Shown piece by piece: positions 8,638 through 18,293 of a stretch of 64,000 bases of DNA. Below the pieces are notes generated by a model, which did not search any database, was not told the DNA's origin, and was given only the letters and a program-made list of their open reading frames with translations. The position numbers and the translations under genes were made by a program. Position 1 is the stretch's first letter; every line of letters begins with the position of its first letter. Source of the DNA: JAAYYM01 sp964631375 (GTDB lineage: Bacteria; Bacillota; Clostridia; Lachnospirales; Lachnospiraceae); assembly GCA_964631375.1 (NCBI GenBank), contig CAZVYQ010000007.1, positions 21,368 to 85,367 of the forward strand. The letters run 5' to 3'.

Positions 8638-10665
8638 ATGAAAAAGTTTTTACACGTGTTACTTTATCTATGTCTGTTTGGATTCCTGTTTTATTGTGTA
8701 ACAGTCGTCTTCGAATTTAAGAATGAATATGGTATACGTCAAATGAGAGATTTTTATCGATATGACGATGTATTTGACATTATTTTTATAGGGAGCAGTC
8801 ATGTTGGTGTGAATGTTGATTCGGATATTCTGGCTGAGGAGTACGGAATAGAAAGTTACAATCTGTGGGCTGCCATGCAGCCGGCATGGAATAGTTATTA
8901 TTATCTAAAAGAAGCACTCAAGACACAGACACCGGAATTGGTTTGTCTTGATACATATATTATTTCACAAGATATGGAATACAATGATTATAGTTATGCA
9001 ATTTTTAACACTTTTGGAATGAAGCCTTCGCTTGATAAATGGGAAGCTATAAAGGTATCAATACCTGAGGATACCCAAATGGATCTGGCACTTGGATGGC
9101 CTACTTTTCATACCCGTTATACGGAATTATCAGAGATGGATTTTGAATGGTTTCCATGGAACTATAGTATGGGAACCAGAACGATTAATTCTGGGTATAA
9201 CAGTTGTCCAATTGATGAGCCGGAAATGGTTGCGGACACTGAAACCATGTCCTTATATCCAAAGGAGGAGGAATATCTTCGAAAATTCATTGAACTGGCA
9301 CAATCAAATGGAATAGATGTTTTTCTGTTTACATCTCCTTTTTCAGCAAACAAAATTGCACAGATGCGTTGTAATGAAATACAGAAAATTGCAGACGAAT
9401 ACGGAATACGATATAACAATTATAACAATCAGTATCATGATATTGGTATTGATTATAGTATGGATTTTGCTGATGAGGGAGGACATTTTAATAACTATGG
9501 TATTAAGAAATTTACAATGTATCTGGGAAAATATTTGAGAGATACTTATAAGTTACCTATTCGCGATAGAAAAGCAGCAGCAAAGTATAACCTACAGAAG
9601 ATATATTCTAAATTAGCATATCGTTTGGAAGAGATGTTTGAGGGAAATGCAGCAAATTCCTACATCGATACAAAACAGACTTTATATGATGATCCAAACA
9701 GAAGTTGGACACTTGTTGCAGATTTTGATACAGAACTGTTAAGTGATGAAAAAGTATATTTTTCTTGCTTTGCTGAGGAGGAAAGTGCATATAGAGGACT
9801 ATTGGTTAAACGAGAGGATGAAAAACTATATATTATTGTCGGAGAAAGCTATTATATTGAAACCGAGATTCCTAAAGAAGGTTATGCTCGTCTGGTGATA
9901 ATTAAGGATGGGACTTCCTATACTGTATATCTAAATGGAGAATTACTACAAGATCATATCAACACCACCTGTGCACAATATGATGGCCCCCTTGTTTTAG
10001 GATGTGAAATGGACGCAGCCGGGGAGCCATATCGATATAGTGCTGCACGTATTTATGAGATGGAAATTTACAATGAAGCAATCTCGGAGAAGGATGCACT
10101 AAAGTGGATGAAGCAAGAACGTTCCAATGCAAACAATATTTATAATCAGATTCAGGAATCAGTGGAATATTATTTAGAGAAGGAGTTCAAGGGTAATGGA
10201 GAGGATCAATTCTGTGATACAGGGATTCATCTTTATGATGCTCCTGACAGGAATTGGACACTGTTGACTGAAATCGATCCCAAAGTTCCTGAAAACAGCA
10301 ATGATTATGTATATTTATCGTGTTTTAGTGAGGAAGAGAATAATTATCGTGGACTTTTATTGCGGCAGAAGGATGATAAGATAGAATTGATACTGGGTAA
10401 TAACTACTATATGACGATTCCGATAGAAGACACCAATACCATGAAGATCGCAGTTGTCAAGAACCAAAGTACATATACTGTATATGTAAATGGAGAAGAA
10501 TATGCAGCTGATATATCCAGTTATTGTTCCTCCTATTTTGGTGATTTGTTATTAGGCTGCCAGGAAGATACAAAGGGTGAAAAGATGAGATTCAGTCCTG
10601 TTACAGTAAAGCAGCTGGAAATTTATGATGAAATGGCCTCAGAGGCTGAAATAGCAGCCTGGTAA
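8638..10665 (+). CDS. Membrane-anchored SGNH-like acetyltransferase with two C-terminal LamG-like domains, copy 2
   Basis: A 675-residue protein starting at an ATG after AGGAGGAGG. An N-terminal membrane helix (about 4-24) is followed by the SGNH-type block IFIGSSH (49-55) and GGHFNNYG near 281-288. Two LamG-like repeats follow (about 335-490 and 520-675) with YIDTK/FCDTG, FSCFAEE/LSCFSEE, RGLLVKR/RGLLLRQ and VYLNGE/VYVNGE. It is a paralogue of the product at 4249-6294 with the same domain order. Likely role: transfer of MBOAT-delivered acetyl to the exopolysaccharide. A loss-of-function lectin-like role cannot be ruled out from sequence. Confidence 0.8.
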   Translation: MKKFLHVLLYLCLFGFLFYCVTVVFEFKNEYGIRQMRDFYRYDDVFDIIFIGSSHVGVNVDSDILAEEYGIESYNLWAAMQPAWNSYYYLKEALKTQTPELVCLDTYIISQDMEYNDYSYAIFNTFGMKPSLDKWEAIKVSIPEDTQMDLALGWPTFHTRYTELSEMDFEWFPWNYSMGTRTINSGYNSCPIDEPEMVADTETMSLYPKEEEYLRKFIELAQSNGIDVFLFTSPFSANKIAQMRCNEIQKIADEYGIRYNNYNNQYHDIGIDYSMDFADEGGHFNNYGIKKFTMYLGKYLRDTYKLPIRDRKAAAKYNLQKIYSKLAYRLEEMFEGNAANSYIDTKQTLYDDPNRSWTLVADFDTELLSDEKVYFSCFAEEESAYRGLLVKREDEKLYIIVGESYYIETEIPKEGYARLVIIKDGTSYTVYLNGELLQDHINTTCAQYDGPLVLGCEMDAAGEPYRYSAARIYEMEIYNEAISEKDALKWMKQERSNANNIYNQIQESVEYYLEKEFKGNGEDQFCDTGIHLYDAPDRNWTLLTEIDPKVPENSNDYVYLSCFSEEENNYRGLLLRQKDDKIELILGNNYYMTIPIEDTNTMKIAVVKNQSTYTVYVNGEEYAADISSYCSSYFGDLLLGCQEDTKGEKMRFSPVTVKQLEIYDEMASEAEIAAW

Positions 10666-10683
10666 GAAAGAGAGAGTCATAGA

Positions 10684-13600
10684 ATGAAGTCGGGAATGAA
10701 AGCATTTATCCAACAGATCAAAAATTATTTTAGTTATAGTCAGAATGTTGTGGCATTATGTACAGCAGTATTTGCTGTATTTGTGATTTGCTTTGTGTTA
10801 TTATCACCACCTCGTCCCGGTATGATGGATTTTGGTCAGTATGATTATATATTAAGTGATCTAGGATTAAGCAGAACAGAAGAGACACTGAGTCAGCCTG
10901 ATGAAATGTATTTTATGAAGTTGATAGAAGAGTATCATATAGACGGATTATCAATGGAGCGGCTTTTTGCATCATCACAGACTGAGAGTATTGTGTTTCC
11001 GGTCGTTTTGATCAGTTGGATATGTAATCTGTTCAATGCATCGTTTTCAACTGTTTATTTGATGCTGGGCTATATCATTATATTAGTACTTTCTATTTAT
11101 TTTCTTTTCAAATCGCTATATACGTTACTAGGTAGCCAGACAAAGATTATTTCTGTACTGTTTATTTTCTGTGTATTAAGTGGTGCCAATCTGGTTCCGT
11201 TGAATTCGCTGTATAGCGAGGGAATGATCTTTGTAACACTCATTTTGTTTATCAGTATGGTATGCAGATGCATCAGTAACGGAGAAGGAAAAGGCTTGAA
11301 ACAAGTCATTTGGATGCTAATCAGTGCTTTTTTACTACTGACAGCAGGCGAATCAACTCCCTACATGATTGTTCCGATGCTTCCCCTTATTGCTTATTGT
11401 ATATGGCTGAATCATCCACATGGTGAAGAACGAAGAGTCTATTATGCTGTGTCAGGACTAATCTTGCTATCTATCATTCTTCTTTGTGGAAGTCATATTA
11501 ATTCGATGGCACCTGAAAAGACTAAAGAAAGGTTATATTCAGCAACTTTTAACGGTGCATTTTTATATGCAGAGAATCAAGAAAATGCACTGTCCTCTTT
11601 TGGAATTGATCCTCAATTTGCGGATGATATCGGGAAGGGATATTACTTGCCGGAAGAGGAGTATGTATTGGCTCCATATTTAGAGGAGGCAGATACGGTT
11701 CTATTCGATAAGATTACTTATGGAAAACTATTTCAATATTACATATCGCATCCACAGACATTCTTCACTTTAATGGATCAGACTTTAAAAGAAACAGGTC
11801 AGGTCAGTCATGAAAAATACATATACTTAGATGATAGAAATATTGATGGACAAAAAGAACAGGTAGAGAGGTTTGATTTTTGGCAATTGATCAGACCATT
11901 TATATTTAGATTTGGAATAACGGGTATGCTGATCTATTTTGGACTCATCTTGGCATGTATGATACTATTGATTATGTTTTTCCGCCAAAAAGACAGAAAA
12001 CTGTCATGCAGAGTCTGCTACATCTATCTTTTTATTAATGCTTTCTGTATATGGAGTTTGATCATTACATTGTTTTTGTATGGGAATTGGGATATCAAAA
12101 CTCGTTTGTTTACCTATATGATCAGTCAGGATATACTGTTTGTCTGTACGTTGAGCTTTGTGATTATAACGTTCAGATTATTATCGCAAAAATTGAGCCT
12201 GGATGAAAAAGATCCGCAAACGGGAAAAATTGGTGCAGGTCAGGTGATTTATGAAGAGTATTATGTTTCAAATAGTATTCTGCGTCAGAAAATCGGGAAT
12301 GCATTAAAAAATGCTACTCGGTGGATAAACAGCACAATATTGAATAATAGAAAATATACGACCATTCTATTTGGCGGTTTGGCCACCATAATTATGGTAT
12401 GGGTTCTCTTTTTGCCCGATCGAATCGGTGCATACAATAATGGAGACTTTGGTCGTATGATGGATTCTATGGGCATCTATTTTACAGAGTATGATCTGAT
12501 TCATCAGGATGAACAGTATGTAACAAAGGTTGTTGAGGTATATGATTGGCTGGATAACTTTGATTGGGCGACTGTTACCCCGATCAGTCCCACGATGAGT
12601 CAGGTTTTTATTTCATTGATTGTCAAACTGACTGCAGGAGCGGCAGGACTACAGTTTTCAACGATTTATGCGACCATTATATATGTTATATTTATGAGCA
12701 TTAGTTTTGCGGCAATTGTGTGGAGTCTCTATAAACTGGTTGGAAAGAAATCCATTATATTAGATGGGCTATTGATTGTGATATTATTCGGAAGTTATAA
12801 TCTGGGATGGTTTAATTCATTGTTCAGTGAAGCCACGGAAATGGCTGGATTTTTAATGGTACTTGGAAGCAGTATATATCTGATTTCAAAGGAGAGAGGA
12901 ACCTGTAACTGGAAGAATTGGGTGTTATTCTTAATCTCAGTACGTTTTTTCATTGGCGCGAAATCTCAAGTGACGATAGAAGTAGCATTTTTGGTGATAT
13001 GGGCTATGATCTTAGCGATTTATCATCGCAAAAATAGGATTTATAAATGGATATTACAGATTCTGATGATTGGTATTGCATGTGTATTCTTATGTAGAAG
13101 TGCTGTGATCATATTTCAGAAGGACAGTGCCATTTCTTCACAGGATACCATATATTCTTCTATTTTTTCAGGAGTATTGCTGATTGCAGATGATAAAGAA
13201 CAGGCATTACAGGAACTAGGTCTAGATACCAGCTTGGCAGTAGATGCAGGAAAGAGTACTTATGCCGATAAATCTGAATTCTTTTGTGCTCCTCGTACAG
13301 AGAAAGCAGAAGAGATGATTTATAGTAAAGTGAATACATTTAAGGTGCTGAAATGGTATCTGGTACATCCAGATAAATTGTGGATTATGATGAATCAGGC
13401 AGCAAAGGAATCAGCTGCAACGATGCCTGATTATTTTCTGTACGTTGGAGAAAAAACAACGCTCCCTCATAGAACGGTATCAAAGTTTAATATTTGGAGT
13501 GCAGTCAGGGCAAATGTGACGCCCAAGACATTTATTGCGTATATTTTATTTTATGGTATATTATTTACGCTATCGGCTATTCAGGTTTTTTCAAAGAAAA

Positions 13601-13854
13601 GCGATGCGAAACGCAGACTACTCGGTATGTTCTACATTGTGATTATGTGTATGGGAATTGCTCAGTTCCCGCTGTCTGTAATCGGAAATGGTTTTACTGA
13701 TAATATCAAGCAATTATATGCTTTTAGATTAATCCATGATGTAGTCTTTGCGATTGCGGTTTTTTGGTTAGGCTGTTGGATTTATGGTAAAGTGAGACCG
13801 ATCAAAGGGATGAAAATGGATGAAAGTGAGGAACTGTTAAAAGATGAATTGTAG
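10684..13854 (+). CDS. Internally duplicated polytopic membrane protein (WsfD-like glycan biosynthesis / GT-C-like)
   Basis: A 1056-residue protein built of two homologous halves about 538 residues apart. DFGQYDYILSDLG (49-61) matches NGDFGRMMDSMG (586-597). NSLYSE (174-179) matches NSLFSE (711-716). GAFLYAENQENAL (near 291) matches GVLLIADDKEQAL (near 830). Each half has many membrane helices. The acidic DFG segment follows the first helix, as in GT-C glycosyltransferases, and the S.F.G.L......AL..LG pattern recalls the WsfD family named in Bacillus wall glycosylation loci. Glycosyltransferase function is inferred. The next gene overlaps by 11 bp. Confidence 0.65.
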   Translation: MKSGMKAFIQQIKNYFSYSQNVVALCTAVFAVFVICFVLLSPPRPGMMDFGQYDYILSDLGLSRTEETLSQPDEMYFMKLIEEYHIDGLSMERLFASSQTESIVFPVVLISWICNLFNASFSTVYLMLGYIIILVLSIYFLFKSLYTLLGSQTKIISVLFIFCVLSGANLVPLNSLYSEGMIFVTLILFISMVCRCISNGEGKGLKQVIWMLISAFLLLTAGESTPYMIVPMLPLIAYCIWLNHPHGEERRVYYAVSGLILLSIILLCGSHINSMAPEKTKERLYSATFNGAFLYAENQENALSSFGIDPQFADDIGKGYYLPEEEYVLAPYLEEADTVLFDKITYGKLFQYYISHPQTFFTLMDQTLKETGQVSHEKYIYLDDRNIDGQKEQVERFDFWQLIRPFIFRFGITGMLIYFGLILACMILLIMFFRQKDRKLSCRVCYIYLFINAFCIWSLIITLFLYGNWDIKTRLFTYMISQDILFVCTLSFVIITFRLLSQKLSLDEKDPQTGKIGAGQVIYEEYYVSNSILRQKIGNALKNATRWINSTILNNRKYTTILFGGLATIIMVWVLFLPDRIGAYNNGDFGRMMDSMGIYFTEYDLIHQDEQYVTKVVEVYDWLDNFDWATVTPISPTMSQVFISLIVKLTAGAAGLQFSTIYATIIYVIFMSISFAAIVWSLYKLVGKKSIILDGLLIVILFGSYNLGWFNSLFSEATEMAGFLMVLGSSIYLISKERGTCNWKNWVLFLISVRFFIGAKSQVTIEVAFLVIWAMILAIYHRKNRIYKWILQILMIGIACVFLCRSAVIIFQKDSAISSQDTIYSSIFSGVLLIADDKEQALQELGLDTSLAVDAGKSTYADKSEFFCAPRTEKAEEMIYSKVNTFKVLKWYLVHPDKLWIMMNQAAKESAATMPDYFLYVGEKTTLPHRTVSKFNIWSAVRANVTPKTFIAYILFYGILFTLSAIQVFSKKSDAKRRLLGMFYIVIMCMGIAQFPLSVIGNGFTDNIKQLYAFRLIHDVVFAIAVFWLGCWIYGKVRPIKGMKMDESEELLKDEL

Positions 13855-15643
13855 AAAGAACTGGTTTTATAACTTCTGTATTGCTTTCTCCGCAATCGGA
13901 TTTCTATATATTATTGTGTGTGGCTTTATGTCATTGGGGAAGGGACAGGAATATTCCTATTTTCCGAAGGGACTTTTGATACTGGGTCTATTTATAGTCT
14001 GGATGACAGCTCAGTTTTCGGCGGTCGTATCGGCAAAGTTTCATTTGTCGGAAGTGTTTGCTGCCCGTAAGGTTTGGGTTAGAATCACGGAGGGAATCAT
14101 AGTAATTATAGTTTTGGCGGCTGCATTATATGTAAGACTCTATATGATTAACTGGATATCTGTTCCACCAAAAGCCGATTATAAAACCTATTTTGAAATT
14201 GCCCAACTGTTACATGAAGGGACGTTACAGAAAGCGGGAAAGGGTTATTGCGATTATATTGCCATGTTCCCACATGTATTGGGTTATTCCTTTATATTGA
14301 GCAAACTGTTTGACGTTGTTGGAGTCAATGTGCAGGCAGGCTTATACTTAAATGTTTTCTTTTCCATGGCTACGATTTTGATTACATATAGAATTGGAAG
14401 GAAGCTTGGTGGACGAATTACAGGTCTGGTAGCATTGGTGGGATGTGCATTTTGGCCATCACAGGTGATGTATATCAACATATTGTCTGCAGAATATTCC
14501 TTTACCTTCTTTTTGTTTTTATGTGTGTGGCTGTTTATATCATTGGTGATGGATTATGGAGCCGATACCAAGCATTCCGTCAGAGGCTTTACCTTACATC
14601 TGTTGTTAGGAGCATTGATTGCCATCGCCGCCGCGATCAGACCGATGGCACTGATACTTTTGATTGCGGTCATTTTGGTTTTGATTCCGCAAAAGACCAA
14701 AATGCCTGTTGGAAAAAGCATTAATGATATTCCCTTAACAGTGAGAGCATTGGGAAAGGGATGGATTCGAATCATACTGATATTGATACCGTATTTGATT
14801 ATTTCAACGGTGGTTACGACGAATGAAGAACTTGCAGTTAACCGTACGCTGCCATCATCCAGTGCTTCCTTTGGATACAATCTGTTGGTTGGCTTGAACA
14901 CCGAATCTGAGGGAGGCTGGAACCAGGAAGATAAGGATCTGCTGTATAATACTATGGAGGAGACCGGTTCGGCTACACAGGCACATATTACTTGTAGAGA
15001 TCTAGCATTCACCAGGCTGATCATTAATCCCAAGGGAATATTTAATCTGTTCATTCTGAAATATGAGTTACTGTGGGGAAATGATGATTATGGTGCGACA
15101 ACGAATATCATGTTTTTGGCAGAAGATGATCGGCTTCCGGAAGAACTGGAAATGCTGCTCTATACGATAAGAGACTGGAATGATGTAGTATATGTGATCT
15201 TTATCTTTCTGGGTCTGATTGCCTTGATTTACATGTGGAAAAAGGATGGAAATTGGTCTGTTCTTTTAGTTTTGTTATATCTGGGAACTGTTGCGATGCA
15301 TCTGATGGTGGAAACACAGAATCGATATCATTATTTTGTCATTCAGGCCTTTATTATCCTTGCCGGAATGGGACTTCAGTTTATTTTCAATGATGCGAAG
15401 GAGCAGATGAAGCTTCGGGAGAAGCAGAAGGAAGAACAGACGGTCATCGAACAGATTGAAGAAATGGAAACCAAGCAGATTCAAATGCTAGATGAAAAGA
15501 AGGCGGAGTTACAAAAGGAAGTTATGGCAAATGTTTTTGATATGAAGCAGGCACTTGAAAATGGTCATGTTAAGATGACGGTATCACAGGCTTATCGTTC
15601 TGAGGAGAATCAGGATACAGATTCTGCTCAAACGGAAGAATAA
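13844..15643 (+). CDS. GT39/PMT-like membrane glycosyltransferase with charged coiled-coil tail
   Basis: A 599-residue polytopic protein whose ATG lies inside the 3' end of the preceding gene (11-bp overlap). The first helices are followed by a loop with KADYKTY (acidic GT-C-type motif near residue 110), then PHVLGYSF, and about ten membrane segments, as in dolichyl/undecaprenyl-phosphate-dependent PMT/ArnT enzymes. From about residue 515 a cytosolic tail rich in E, K and Q (AKEQMKLREKQKEEQ and on) is predicted to be coiled coil, which is unusual for the family. It probably moves a lipid-linked sugar onto the polymer or a surface acceptor; donor and acceptor are unknown. Confidence 0.7.
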   Translation: MNCRKNWFYNFCIAFSAIGFLYIIVCGFMSLGKGQEYSYFPKGLLILGLFIVWMTAQFSAVVSAKFHLSEVFAARKVWVRITEGIIVIIVLAAALYVRLYMINWISVPPKADYKTYFEIAQLLHEGTLQKAGKGYCDYIAMFPHVLGYSFILSKLFDVVGVNVQAGLYLNVFFSMATILITYRIGRKLGGRITGLVALVGCAFWPSQVMYINILSAEYSFTFFLFLCVWLFISLVMDYGADTKHSVRGFTLHLLLGALIAIAAAIRPMALILLIAVILVLIPQKTKMPVGKSINDIPLTVRALGKGWIRIILILIPYLIISTVVTTNEELAVNRTLPSSSASFGYNLLVGLNTESEGGWNQEDKDLLYNTMEETGSATQAHITCRDLAFTRLIINPKGIFNLFILKYELLWGNDDYGATTNIMFLAEDDRLPEELEMLLYTIRDWNDVVYVIFIFLGLIALIYMWKKDGNWSVLLVLLYLGTVAMHLMVETQNRYHYFVIQAFIILAGMGLQFIFNDAKEQMKLREKQKEEQTVIEQIEEMETKQIQMLDEKKAELQKEVMANVFDMKQALENGHVKMTVSQAYRSEENQDTDSAQTEE

Positions 15644-15653
15644 GAGGTGTTGT

Positions 15654-17261
15654 ATGGATGAACAGAGACTTCGAACAATTCAAAAGATATTGACGATATG
15701 TTTATGTGTTCTGGCATTGGTTGTTGTCGGGAGTGTTTCATACTATGTCTATCTCAGTATGAGACCACAGCAGGAAATCGAAGAAGAACAGCCGGTGGAA
15801 CAGGCGGGATTGGCGGATGAAACGACGTTTTTACCGGATCATTGTGATCTGTATACTGAAATGCCGGATATCTCTTTTCTGGATATAGAAGGTAAAGAAA
15901 TCAAAGTGTCCGATTTTAGAGGTCAGAATCTGGTGATCACTTTTTGGGCGAGTTGGTGTCCGGATTGTCATGAGCAAATGGAGATCATGCAGCAGTGCAA
16001 GGAGATTGTGGATAATCAAGATGATACAACATACATATTGATTGATAAGCTGGATCATGAAAAAGAGACAGAAGAACAAGCCTTACAGTACCTAAAGGAT
16101 CATAATATCACCGTTCCGACCTATTTTGATGATGGGCTGAAGGCCTATGACATGCTGGGAATGCACAATGTTCCGACTACCTTTTTCATTGACTCACAGG
16201 GAATCTTAAAAGCATGGTCAGGCATACAGATTAAGAAGCCCTCTGTGTTTGAATCCTATCTGTCAGACTGTCTGAACGGAAGTGATGTGATGACCCAGCA
16301 GTTTATTAATACAGGTATAACCGATGAAGCGGGAGGGATACACAGTGTATATGAACCCAATTCAGTTCAATCAACGATGGAATCTTCGGTTTTGAGCGAA
16401 TCTCAGGGTGCAATGCTGGAGTATGCATATTTAAAAGGAAACAAAGAACTGTTTGACCAGACATGGAAATATATAGAAGATAATATGTGGACAGATGGGA
16501 TGATTTCATGGCAGACGACAGCAGGTCAGCCTGACCGCGTCAATGCTCTGATTGATGATTTACGAGTTTATCATGCCTTGGAGGAAGCTGAGGTGCTATG
16601 GGGTGGATACGGTCAGATCCTTGCAAACTATCGGGAGAATATTAAGAAATACGGAATTCAGGACGACTGTTATTATGATTTTTATGATTTTAAAAATAAA
16701 GAGAAAGCAAAGCGATTTACTTTATGTTATGGTGATCTGAAAACGATGAAACAGTTGGCAGAAGAGGATTCTGATCTGCAGGCAGCATATGATCATACAA
16801 GTGAAATTATCACAAAGGGCTTCATCAGTAATGATTTTCCGTTGTATTACAGTTGGTATAATTATGCTAAGGAACGTTATGAGATGACAGATCTGAATAC
16901 TTCGGAGGCAATGGTAACTGCATTGCATCTGGCAGAGGTTGGTAACTTGAGTCATATCACAGTCGAATGGATCAGACAACAACTGAATGGAAATGGTATT
17001 AAGGCCAGATATAACGTTGCAGGAGAGGTGGTTTCAGGATATAATTATGAATCGACAGCAGTGTATGCTTTGGTGGCTATGATTGGTCGAGAAATCGGAG
17101 ACGATGAAATCACAGGAAAAGCACTTAAGAAGATGGAGAAGATGAGAATCAACGACACTGCTCTGAGTTATAATGGAGCATTTGGTAATGAGGATGGATC
17201 TGGTATCACATCCTTTGATCAGATTATGCCAATGTTAGCGTATACTTATTGTGAAAAGTAG
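15654..17261 (+). CDS. Membrane-anchored thioredoxin-GH8 (BcsZ-like) fusion
   Basis: A 535-residue protein with AGAGGTG before the ATG. An N-terminal membrane helix (about 11-33) precedes a TlpA/AhpC-like thioredoxin domain (about 65-210) with WASWCPDC (Cys102 and Cys105) and the cis-Pro segment NVPTTFF. The rest (about 230-535) resembles glycoside hydrolase family 8. SESQGAM contains a candidate general acid, Glu249. DDLRVYHALEEA has Asp301 and Asp302 at the position of the GH8 acidic pair, and repeated alpha-helical hairpins follow. GH8 enzymes such as BcsZ trim cellulose during secretion. Joining this to a redox domain is unexpected. It is the last gene of the exopolysaccharide block. Confidence 0.72.
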   Translation: MDEQRLRTIQKILTICLCVLALVVVGSVSYYVYLSMRPQQEIEEEQPVEQAGLADETTFLPDHCDLYTEMPDISFLDIEGKEIKVSDFRGQNLVITFWASWCPDCHEQMEIMQQCKEIVDNQDDTTYILIDKLDHEKETEEQALQYLKDHNITVPTYFDDGLKAYDMLGMHNVPTTFFIDSQGILKAWSGIQIKKPSVFESYLSDCLNGSDVMTQQFINTGITDEAGGIHSVYEPNSVQSTMESSVLSESQGAMLEYAYLKGNKELFDQTWKYIEDNMWTDGMISWQTTAGQPDRVNALIDDLRVYHALEEAEVLWGGYGQILANYRENIKKYGIQDDCYYDFYDFKNKEKAKRFTLCYGDLKTMKQLAEEDSDLQAAYDHTSEIITKGFISNDFPLYYSWYNYAKERYEMTDLNTSEAMVTALHLAEVGNLSHITVEWIRQQLNGNGIKARYNVAGEVVSGYNYESTAVYALVAMIGREIGDDEITGKALKKMEKMRINDTALSYNGAFGNEDGSGITSFDQIMPMLAYTYCEK

Positions 17262-17285
17262 GCTGACTGAGTACAAAATTGCAGA

Positions 17286-17315
17286 GTGACATATAGGTGT
17301 ATATTATGGTATACT
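17286..17315 (+). promoter_or_regulatory. Candidate sigma-A promoter for the heptose operon
   Basis: GTGACA (17286-17291) and TATACT (17310-17315) are 18 bp apart. The ATG at 17345 follows after AGAGGAG. It lies in the 83-bp gap after the exopolysaccharide genes and would separate the two transcription units. Confidence 0.55.
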
Positions 17316-17344
17316 AATAATAATTTGGTTCAGAGGAGAATGCC

Positions 17345-18292
17345 ATGAATAACTACAAGATGTCGGTGGTTGTACCCGTATATAATGAAGAGCACAGTAT
17401 CAAACCGTTTCTTGATCGGACAGAAAAGGTCATGGAAGACCTGGGATGCGATTATGAGATCATTTTCAGCATGGATCCAGGCAAGGACAGAACCTATGAA
17501 GTGATCAAAGAGAATATGGAACGTAATTCTCATATTCAACTGATTACGATGAGTCGCAGGTTTCGTCAGGCAGCTGCTACCATGGCAGGTGTATTGAATT
17601 GTACCGGAGATGTCTGTGTAGTAATAGATGTAGACCTCCAGGATCCACCGGAAGTCATACCTGAGCTCGTAGAAAAGTGGCAGGAGGGTTATGATGTAGT
17701 TTATGCCCAGCGTATTGATCGTCAGGGAGAGACTAGGATCAGAAAGATCATTGATTTGGCTGCCTATCGAGTGATAAATTACCTTTCATTGGTAGAAATA
17801 CCGGTGGATACAGCAGATTTTCGACTGATTAATCGCAGGGTGATTGAGGAGATCCGAAAAATGCCGGAAACCAATATGTTCTTCCGTGGCATGGTTTCTT
17901 ACATCGGTTTTAAACAGACTGCAGTACGATATCACAGAGAAGCTCGTGAGGCAGATACGAGTAAATATAACAGATTATGGGGAGAATTCCGTATGGGATT
18001 TCACGGTATTTTCTGTTTTTCTTCAAAGCCGCTCGAGTATGTTACTTTCCTGGGGGCATTTATCACAGGAATTGGAGGACTCTTAACGGCTGTTTATGCA
18101 TTTCAAAAGGCTTTTTCCAAGAAGAAGGGCTTATCCGGTACAAGTGTGTTAATCTGGCTGATCGGAGGATTACAGATTTTTGTTTCCGGATTGCTGGGTG
18201 AGTATGTGACGAGAATTTACGATGATGTTAAGGGCAGACCGAGATTTATCATCGATGAATTTGATAAAAACGATGGAAAGAAGGAGAAATAG
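17345..18292 (+). CDS. Polyprenyl-phosphate glycosyltransferase, GT2 family (GtrB/DPM1-like)
   Basis: A 315-residue protein. An N-terminal GT2 domain has VVVPVYNEE (8-16), DVDLQDPPE (95-103, metal and nucleotide-sugar binding) and the RLINRRV acceptor region. Two C-terminal membrane helices (about 230-255 and 265-290) follow, as in GtrB/ArnC proteins that load a sugar onto undecaprenyl phosphate. It is first in the operon and nucleotide-heptose genes follow, so the donor may be GDP-heptose or a derivative. The PMT-like protein at 13844 could use the product. The substrate is inferred. Confidence 0.85.
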   Translation: MNNYKMSVVVPVYNEEHSIKPFLDRTEKVMEDLGCDYEIIFSMDPGKDRTYEVIKENMERNSHIQLITMSRRFRQAAATMAGVLNCTGDVCVVIDVDLQDPPEVIPELVEKWQEGYDVVYAQRIDRQGETRIRKIIDLAAYRVINYLSLVEIPVDTADFRLINRRVIEEIRKMPETNMFFRGMVSYIGFKQTAVRYHREAREADTSKYNRLWGEFRMGFHGIFCFSSKPLEYVTFLGAFITGIGGLLTAVYAFQKAFSKKKGLSGTSVLIWLIGGLQIFVSGLLGEYVTRIYDDVKGRPRFIIDEFDKNDGKKEK

Positions 18293-18293
18293 T

